A stretch of 10,319 nucleotides of DNA from Candidatus Dadabacteria bacterium UBA1144 (GTDB lineage: Bacteria; Desulfobacterota_D; UBA1144). Below are positions 5,678 through 10,319 of the stretch, piece after piece. Numbering within the stretch: the stretch's first letter is position 1; each line of letters begins with the position of its first letter. The notes beneath the pieces were generated by a model. It made no database searches. It was not told where the DNA came from and saw nothing but the letters and a program-made list of their open reading frames with translations. The stretch is taken from the NCBI GenBank assembly GCA_905181755.1, contig CAJIYY010000063.1:1-10319 (forward strand). The letters are read 5' to 3'. The position numbers and the translations under genes were made by a program.

Positions 5678-7273
5678 ATGTCGCAAGAGCAAGAAAAAAA
5701 CTACTTAGAAAATGGTGAGGGATTTGCCTCATGGTTTTTTACTGTAGACCATAAAAGAATAGGGATAATGTACTTGTGGGCCATAGGGGTTTTCTTTATT
5801 ATCGCTGCTATTGCGTCCTTCTTGGTTCGCTTTGAACATCTAACTCCAGGGCAAACTATTATGACCGCTCACACTTATAATGTTTTATTTACTTTGCACG
5901 GATCAATGATGGTGTTTCTGTTTATTGTTCCTGGTGTAGCAGCTAGTTTTGGTAATTTTTTAATACCTCTAATGATTGGGGCTAAGGATGTTATATTTCC
6001 TAAACTAAACTTATATAGCTTTTGGCTTTATCTCCTTGGTGCGGCTGTTTTTATGATTGCTTTAGCTGCGCCTGCTGATACCGGATGGACCTTTTATACC
6101 CCTTATTCAATTGAGTCAGGAGCCAACGTCATTCTGATCACTTTTGGAATATTTATTTTAGGATTTTCTTCTATTCTTACAGGGATTAATTTTATAGTTA
6201 CAATGCATAAGCTTAGAGCTCCTGGAATGACATGGGACAGGCTTCCTCTTTTTTGTTGGGCAGCTTATGCGACTTCTCTTCTTCAAGTATTGGCGACGCC
6301 AGTTGTAGGAATTACTTTATTACTTCTTATTGGCGAAAGATTTTTTGGACTGGGCTTTTTTGACCCTGCTAGAGGCGGAGACCCAGTTCTGTTCCAGCAT
6401 TTCTTCTGGTTCTATTCTCATCCTGCTGTCTACATCATGATATTGCCTGCAATGGGAATTATTTCCGAAGTAATTCCAGTTTTCTCTCGAAAACCAATTT
6501 TTGGTTATAAAGCTATAGCTTATGCTAGTCTCGCGATTGCACTTATAAGTTTTCTTGTTTGGGGCCACCATATGTTTGTTAGTGGTCAGTCTAAACTAAT
6601 AAACGTAATATTCTCTGTAATCACATATGCGGTTGCCGTTCCAACTGCTATTAAGGTTTTTAATTGGCTTTGGACCCTGTATAAAGGGTCAATTGAATTA
6701 AGCACTGCCATGTTGTATTCGTTAGCTTTTATTTTTCTTTTTACAATTGGTGGCTTGACTGGACTTTTCCTAGGAGCACTAGCAGCGGACGTTCATTTGC
6801 ATGATACATACTTTGTTGTTGCTCATATGCACTACGTGATGATTGGAGGAACAGTTTTTGGTTTCTTTGCAGCTCTTCATTTTTGGTATCCAAAGATGTG
6901 GGGAAGAATGTTTGATGAGTTTAAAGCAAAAATTGCTTTCGTTCTTATTTTCATTGGATTTAATGTTATCTTTTTTCCTCAGTTTATTTTAGGTACTCTG
7001 GGTATGCCTAGAAGATATTTTAACTATGCCCCAGAATTTCAGTCTCTTCATCAACTGTCTACTTATGGAACTTGGATAGGAGCAGCCGGTTTTATTCTAA
7101 TGCTTTGGACCTTAATGAGACCATTGCCTGGAAAAGCTCCAGGAAATCCTTATAGGTCTCTTTCTTTGGAGTGGAGCATGGACTCACCTCCAGGTACTTT
7201 TAATTTTGATGAAATCCCGACAATCACAGAGCCTGTATACAACTATGGTACTAAAATAGAGGAGGAGTCTTAG
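5678..7273 (+). CDS. coxA: Cytochrome c oxidase subunit I, heme-copper oxidase family A2
   Basis: The catalytic, proton-pumping subunit that reduces oxygen to water; 531 residues and about 12 membrane helices. Metal ligands are complete: H74 and H385 for low-spin heme a, H383 for heme a3, and H248, H297 and H298 for CuB. Y252 in SHPAVY is the expected His-Tyr cross-link partner. The D-channel entry D104 (GAKDVIFPK), with N93 and N111, and the K-channel lysine K326 (VPTAIKVF) are present. The glutamate of A1 oxidases (GHPEVY) is replaced: the sequence reads WFYSHPAVY, the YS signature of subfamily A2 known from Thermus and Rhodothermus caa3 enzymes. TAGGAG at 5665-5670, 7 bases upstream, fixes the start. 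coxC begins one base after the stop. Confidence 0.98.
   Translation: MSQEQEKNYLENGEGFASWFFTVDHKRIGIMYLWAIGVFFIIAAIASFLVRFEHLTPGQTIMTAHTYNVLFTLHGSMMVFLFIVPGVAASFGNFLIPLMIGAKDVIFPKLNLYSFWLYLLGAAVFMIALAAPADTGWTFYTPYSIESGANVILITFGIFILGFSSILTGINFIVTMHKLRAPGMTWDRLPLFCWAAYATSLLQVLATPVVGITLLLLIGERFFGLGFFDPARGGDPVLFQHFFWFYSHPAVYIMILPAMGIISEVIPVFSRKPIFGYKAIAYASLAIALISFLVWGHHMFVSGQSKLINVIFSVITYAVAVPTAIKVFNWLWTLYKGSIELSTAMLYSLAFIFLFTIGGLTGLFLGALAADVHLHDTYFVVAHMHYVMIGGTVFGFFAALHFWYPKMWGRMFDEFKAKIAFVLIFIGFNVIFFPQFILGTLGMPRRYFNYAPEFQSLHQLSTYGTWIGAAGFILMLWTLMRPLPGKAPGNPYRSLSLEWSMDSPPGTFNFDEIPTITEPVYNYGTKIEEES
7258..7267 (+). promoter_or_regulatory. Shine-Dalgarno sequence of coxC inside the end of coxA
   Basis: AGAGGAGGAG ends 7 bases before the coxC ATG at 7275 and is made from the Glu codons at the end of coxA. 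It decides the coxC start over the internal ATG at about 7332, which has no such site. It is the strongest ribosome binding site in the window. Confidence 0.8.
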
Positions 7274-7274
7274 T

Positions 7275-7940
7275 ATGGGGTTCTTCGATGTAACCAGCAA
7301 GGTACTTAAGTCAATAGCTTATCCTTCTGAAATGGTCCCTTCAATTGACACTGAGGATGATGGCCACCATCACTTTGACCATGAAACTGAGCACTCTGGT
7401 GCAAAGCTTGGCATGTGGCTATTCTTGGCCACAGAGCTTTTGTTGTTCGGAGGATTGTTTGCAGCTTATGCTATATACAGGGCTAAGTATCCTGATATGT
7501 TTCAACACGGATCTCAAAGTCTTAATGTTGTTCTGGGTACAGTTAACACTGTAATTCTTATTTTTAGTAGTCTAACTGTTGCCATCGCAGTCAAGGCAAT
7601 ACAAGAGAACAGAATTAAATTAGTAAAAATAATGCTGTGGATAACTATAATATGTGCTGCAATTTTCGCTGTTAATAAATATTTTGAATATTCATATAAA
7701 TTTAATCTTGGAATTTTTCCTGGCACTGATATTTTTTATTCAATATACTTCGCTGCAACTGGTGTTCACATGCTCCATGTATTCATTGGAATGGCAGTTC
7801 TGGGTGTATTGCTTCGTAAGGTTTATAAAGGTAAGTATTCAAAAGACAATTATACCGCGATAGAGATAGGAGGACTGTATTGGCATTTGGTAGACTTAAT
7901 CTGGATCTATCTTTTTCCTTTGTTGTACCTTGTAGGATAA
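7275..7940 (+). CDS. coxC: Cytochrome c oxidase subunit III, short five-helix form
   Basis: Subunit III supports proton uptake and stability of the oxidase. The 221 residues hold five predicted membrane helices (about 46-68, 86-108, 117-135, 152-180 and 199-220), matching the short form that lacks the first two helices of the seven-helix mitochondrial type. Family marks include LGMWLFLATELLLFGG with the conserved E54, FAATGVHMLHVFIGM and YWHLVDLIWIYLFPLLY. The first 45 residues are hydrophilic and contain a His- and acid-rich patch at 25-40 (H31-H33, H36, H40) whose role is unknown. The gene lies one base after coxA with a strong Shine-Dalgarno sequence. The coxD Shine-Dalgarno overlaps its stop codon. 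Confidence 0.95.
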   Translation: MGFFDVTSKVLKSIAYPSEMVPSIDTEDDGHHHFDHETEHSGAKLGMWLFLATELLLFGGLFAAYAIYRAKYPDMFQHGSQSLNVVLGTVNTVILIFSSLTVAIAVKAIQENRIKLVKIMLWITIICAAIFAVNKYFEYSYKFNLGIFPGTDIFYSIYFAATGVHMLHVFIGMAVLGVLLRKVYKGKYSKDNYTAIEIGGLYWHLVDLIWIYLFPLLYLVG

Positions 7941-7949
7941 GGAGTTTTT

Positions 7950-8231
7950 ATGGATAATCATGGATCTTATAAATCATTAATCAACATTTGGATTCTGTTG
8001 ATGTTTTTAACAGTTGTTACTGTTGGAGCAGCTCAGTTTGATTTTGGGGCCTGGAATGTCCCAATAGCTCTTATTATTGCATCAGTTAAAGCTGGAGTAG
8101 TTGCGCTGCACTTTATGCATTTGAAACACGAAGATGGATTAACTTGGGTTTTTGCATCTTACCCATTGTTTCTATTGTTTCTCCTGATTGCATTTACTGT
8201 AACCGATATGTTCTCACGTGTAGTAAATTAA
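7950..8231 (+). CDS. coxD: Cytochrome c oxidase subunit IV (prokaryotic COX4 family)
   Basis: A small integral membrane subunit of bacterial caa3/cytochrome o-type oxidases, thought to help assembly of the CuB site or subunit packing; it has no catalytic role. The 93 residues form three helices (about 9-27, 35-55 and 66-88). The family signature VKAGVVALHFMHLKHED lies at 46-62, between helices two and three. AAGGAG (7939-7944) overlaps the coxC stop and sits 5 bases before the ATG, which fixes the start. The position directly after coxC is the usual one. The stop is followed after 4 bases by ctaA. Confidence 0.92.
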   Translation: MDNHGSYKSLINIWILLMFLTVVTVGAAQFDFGAWNVPIALIIASVKAGVVALHFMHLKHEDGLTWVFASYPLFLLFLLIAFTVTDMFSRVVN

Positions 8232-8235
8232 CAGC

Positions 8236-9093
8236 ATGGGTAGAATAGAAAAGCTCACTCTATATTCTTTAGTTATTCTCCTTCTTTGGGGGAATATGGT
8301 AAGTGGATTAGGTGCAGGCTTGGCTTGTCCTGATTGGCCTTTATGCTTTGGAAGCTTCTTTCCTGAAATTACCTTTCCTATTTTTATGGAGCATGGACAT
8401 AGAGTCTTAGGGCTCTTCGTAACAGTTTTTTTTGCATTTCTTGTTAAAGACAGGCTACGCTCTTACAGCGGAGCCTATAAGTTGATACCAATTCTATCCT
8501 CTATACTTCTTGCTATTCAAATTGTTGCAGGGGCTCTTGTTGTTGTTCTTCAATTAGAAACTAATATTACAACTTTCCATTTTGGAAATGCGATTATAAT
8601 TTTTATTCTTATATATACAATGTGCTTATATACGAACAGTAAGGAGCTAAGTACTGTTGGTATTTTTACTAGAGCCAACTTACCTTACTTGCTTCTTTTT
8701 ATCCTTATTTATTGTCAACTTGTCCTTGGTGCATATGTAAGACATTCTAATGCTGGCTTAGCATGTCCAGATTTTCCAAAATGTTTAGGTTATTGGTTGC
8801 CGCCATATTTAAGCAAGACGGTTTTTGTTCATCTTTTTCATAGAATAAGTGGGATAGCTATACTTTTAATTTCTTTCTGGCTCCTTCTAATGTCTTATAT
8901 TAAAAAAGTTAACAATAAAACTCTAATAAATCTTAAGTGGCTCTCAGCATTAGTCCTTCTGCAGGTTTTCATAGGAGTCCTTGTAGTACTCTCAAAATTA
9001 GCTTTTTCAATGACAGCTCTTCATCTTTTAATTGCTCTTGCTATTGTGGGAGTTATTCTTAATTTATTATTTACAAAGAAAGAAATTAGTTAA
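8236..9093 (+). CDS. ctaA: Heme A synthase (CtaA/COX15 family)
   Basis: Oxidises the C8 methyl of heme O to a formyl group, giving heme A for CoxA. The 285-residue protein has eight predicted helices in two repeated halves. Each half begins with a cysteine-pair loop: C31 and C37 in LACPDWPLC, and C177 and C183 in LACPDFPKC. Heme-ligand histidines lie at H55 (EHGHR), H115 (TTFHFGN), H202 (HLFHR) and H263 (TALHLL). E52 matches the functionally important glutamate of Bacillus CtaA. Both cysteine pairs are present, as in Bacillus CtaA, whereas the alphaproteobacterial/mitochondrial COX15 type lacks them. The start follows coxD by 4 bases without a Shine-Dalgarno sequence, suggesting re-initiation. 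The stop overlaps the ctaB start by one base (TAATG). Confidence 0.93.
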   Translation: MGRIEKLTLYSLVILLLWGNMVSGLGAGLACPDWPLCFGSFFPEITFPIFMEHGHRVLGLFVTVFFAFLVKDRLRSYSGAYKLIPILSSILLAIQIVAGALVVVLQLETNITTFHFGNAIIIFILIYTMCLYTNSKELSTVGIFTRANLPYLLLFILIYCQLVLGAYVRHSNAGLACPDFPKCLGYWLPPYLSKTVFVHLFHRISGIAILLISFWLLLMSYIKKVNNKTLINLKWLSALVLLQVFIGVLVVLSKLAFSMTALHLLIALAIVGVILNLLFTKKEIS

Positions 9094-9959
9094 TGAAATA
9101 CTTAAAAGCAGTAATATCTCTATCAAAGCCAAACATAATATTAAGTGTGGGGCTTACTGGTTTTACAGGAATTGTTATTGCCCAAGACGGCGCACCTCCT
9201 TTAACGACAGCTCTTCTAACATTGCTTTGTCTAATTTTTTCAGCGGCAGGATCTGCTATGGTAAACAACTTAATTGAACGTGAAAACGATCAATTAATGG
9301 AAAGACTTGAAGGAAGGGTAAAAGCGCTAAAGCTTGTTGGGGTTAAAAACTTATCTATGATAGCTGCCTTCTTGTTGACAACTTCCCTCGCATTGTCGGT
9401 AATATTTATTAACCTATTAAATTTTAGCTTAATTCTTCTAGCCATCCTCTCATATACGGTCTATTACACTATGTTTTTAAAGAAATCATCTCCGTTTGGG
9501 ACAGTCTTAGGGGGGATACCGGGCGCACTACCTGTAATTATTGGATACTCTGCAATACAGCCTGAATTATCTATTGCATACATAGATATAGTAGTTTTAT
9601 TTTTATTTATGATGATGTGGCAGCCACCACATTTTTGGGCTCTTGCACAGCATCTGTTAGATGATTACGAGAAGGGAGGATTTCCTACGATGCCAATAGT
9701 GTATGGCCAAGAATATACAAACTATTTAATAATGATCTATAGCTTAGCTCTGCTTCCTATATCTTTATATTTCTGGATTGTCGGTATTTGCTCAAATTTT
9801 TATGGGGTAATGGCAATTGCCTTAGGGGCATCTTTTTTATATCTAGTCTTTCTCTCATTTAAACAGAAAAAACATTACAAAAGTGTTTTTCTATTTTCGA
9901 TTTTATACATGCTATTGCTTAATATTTTTATTTCCGTAGACATAATATTTATTAAATAA
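9093..9959 (+). CDS. ctaB: Protoheme IX farnesyltransferase (heme O synthase)
   Basis: A UbiA-family membrane prenyltransferase that adds a farnesyl group to heme b to make heme O, the substrate of CtaA. It has 288 residues and about eight or nine helices. The conserved second half is clear: GGIPGALPVIIGY (140-152), MWQPPHFWALA (175-185), then DDYEKGGFPTMPIVYG (190-205). The first substrate motif is divergent. Relatives show NxxxDxxxDxxMxRTxxRP; here N58 is followed by E62, D66, M69, R71 and R75, but the T is L72 and the RP proline is V76. The Asp to Glu change occurs in other CtaB proteins, while the loss of RT and RP is less usual. It is coupled to ctaA through TAATG. It is the last gene of the operon, and no clear terminator follows. 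Confidence 0.93.
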   Translation: MKYLKAVISLSKPNIILSVGLTGFTGIVIAQDGAPPLTTALLTLLCLIFSAAGSAMVNNLIERENDQLMERLEGRVKALKLVGVKNLSMIAAFLLTTSLALSVIFINLLNFSLILLAILSYTVYYTMFLKKSSPFGTVLGGIPGALPVIIGYSAIQPELSIAYIDIVVLFLFMMMWQPPHFWALAQHLLDDYEKGGFPTMPIVYGQEYTNYLIMIYSLALLPISLYFWIVGICSNFYGVMAIALGASFLYLVFLSFKQKKHYKSVFLFSILYMLLLNIFISVDIIFIK

Positions 9960-9961
9960 TT

Positions 9962-9990
9962 TTGATATAATAATTCTATAAAATTATTGT
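9962..9990 (+). promoter_or_regulatory. Candidate promoter for hisD
   Basis: TTGATA (9962-9967) and TATTGT (9985-9990) are 17 bases apart. Transcription would begin near 9997, about six bases before the hisD ATG, again an almost leaderless mRNA. TATAGT at 9990-9995 is an alternative -10 but with poor spacing. The stretch is nearly all A and T, so this is a weak prediction. Confidence 0.3.
9969..9988. repeat. AT-only inverted repeat between ctaB and hisD
   Basis: AATAATT (9969-9975) and AATTATT (9982-9988) are perfect complements around a 6-base loop. There is no GC pair and no clean T run after it, so an efficient intrinsic terminator is unlikely. It lies inside the candidate hisD promoter and could be an operator, or chance in AT-rich DNA. 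Confidence 0.35.
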
Positions 9991-10002
9991 ATAGTTTCTA
10001 TT

Positions 10003-10319
10003 ATGAGAATTATCAACTTAAAGTCTTCTGATATAGAAAGAGAAATTGGTAAAATCAGAAGAAGGCAAGAGAAAGACTCCAGAGCCATAGAAGATAAAGT
10101 TGACACTATCGTTGAGGATGTGAAGTTGAAGGGTGATAAGTCACTTTTTGATCTTAGTCGAAGATTTGACAACTTTGAACTTAATAAAAAAAATATAAAG
10201 ATCAATTTAGCAGAGATTCAAGCTGCGTCATCTTATCTTTCGTCCAATGTTAAAAATGCGATAAAAAAATCTATAGCTAGAGTTAAGAGCTATCAGAAAT
10301 TAAAATTGCCTAAGTCTAT
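10003..10319 (+). CDS. hisD: Histidinol dehydrogenase, N-terminal part (3' end cut by window)
   Basis: Catalyses the last two steps of histidine synthesis, from L-histidinol to L-histidine with NAD+. Only the first 105 codons are visible. The family pattern is recognisable: a start MRIINLKSSDIE, then TIVEDVKLKGDKSLFDLSRRFD (about residues 35-56), which matches the usual IIxDVRxxGDxAL...YTxxFD. A helix follows, with NVKNAIKKSIARVKSYQ (about 81-97), matching the early helices of HisD. The zinc and catalytic residues lie beyond the window. There is no Shine-Dalgarno sequence before the ATG; the preceding bases are ATAGTTTCTATT. It lies 43 bases after ctaB on the same strand and is unrelated in function to the oxidase operon, so it is likely a separate unit, perhaps with read-through. 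Confidence 0.85.
   Translation, partial: MRIINLKSSDIEREIGKIRRRQEKDSRAIEDKVDTIVEDVKLKGDKSLFDLSRRFDNFELNKKNIKINLAEIQAASSYLSSNVKNAIKKSIARVKSYQKLKLPKS

Noticed and set aside
1..10319. Mobile elements, CRISPR arrays, toxin-antitoxin pairs, phage or defence genes
   Set aside because: I found no direct repeat arrays, transposase or integrase motifs, or unknown protein clusters; every sizeable frame is a housekeeping or respiratory gene.

Overview
The window is a compact, AT-rich stretch of bacterial chromosome holding core metabolism. It contains no mobile element, phage gene, CRISPR array or defence system. Genes are packed with gaps of a few bases, and A/T-ending codons dominate. The protein families (a C4 zinc-ribbon coiled-coil gene beside rnhA and rnpB; an SCO-CoxB(cyt c)-CoxA-CoxC-CoxD-CtaA-CtaB run; an A2-type CoxA) suggest an aerobic Gram-negative bacterium of the old deltaproteobacterial groups, perhaps a marine, reduced-genome Bdellovibrionota or SAR324 relative. 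This placement is inferred from gene order and protein character and is not certain.

Layout. (a) 1-2218, plus strand: the 3' part of a glutamine-dependent NAD+ synthetase (nadE), then tyrosyl-tRNA synthetase (tyrS). (b) 2219-3779, minus strand, an RNA-centred cluster. In transcription order it holds a CAT-anticodon tRNA (probably tRNA-Ile2), a coiled-coil/zinc-ribbon protein, an RNase HI-family protein and the RNase P RNA (rnpB). One near-consensus promoter lies ahead of the tRNA, and rnpB ends flush against the convergent tyrS stop codon. (c) 3780-3921: a divergent promoter region with two TTGACA -35 boxes facing opposite ways. (d) 3922-9959, plus strand: a seven-gene cytochrome c oxidase operon consisting of an SCO copper chaperone, CoxB with a fused cytochrome c domain, CoxA, CoxC, CoxD, heme A synthase and heme O synthase. 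(e) 9960-10319: a short AT-rich spacer and the first 105 codons of hisD, cut by the window edge.

How it works together. The oxidase operon encodes a caa3-type terminal oxidase and much of what is needed to build it. SCO delivers copper to the CuA site in CoxB. CtaB farnesylates heme b to heme O, and CtaA oxidises heme O to heme A for CoxA. Electrons enter through the CoxB cytochrome c domain and pass by CuA and heme a to the heme a3-CuB site. The minus-strand cluster would place a tRNA and the catalytic RNA that matures tRNA 5' ends on one transcript.

I found no undescribed system. The points most worth a second look are the embedding of rnpB with no room for its own promoter or terminator, a noncanonical zinc knuckle, a divergent substrate motif in CtaB, and near-leaderless starts for the first genes of transcripts.
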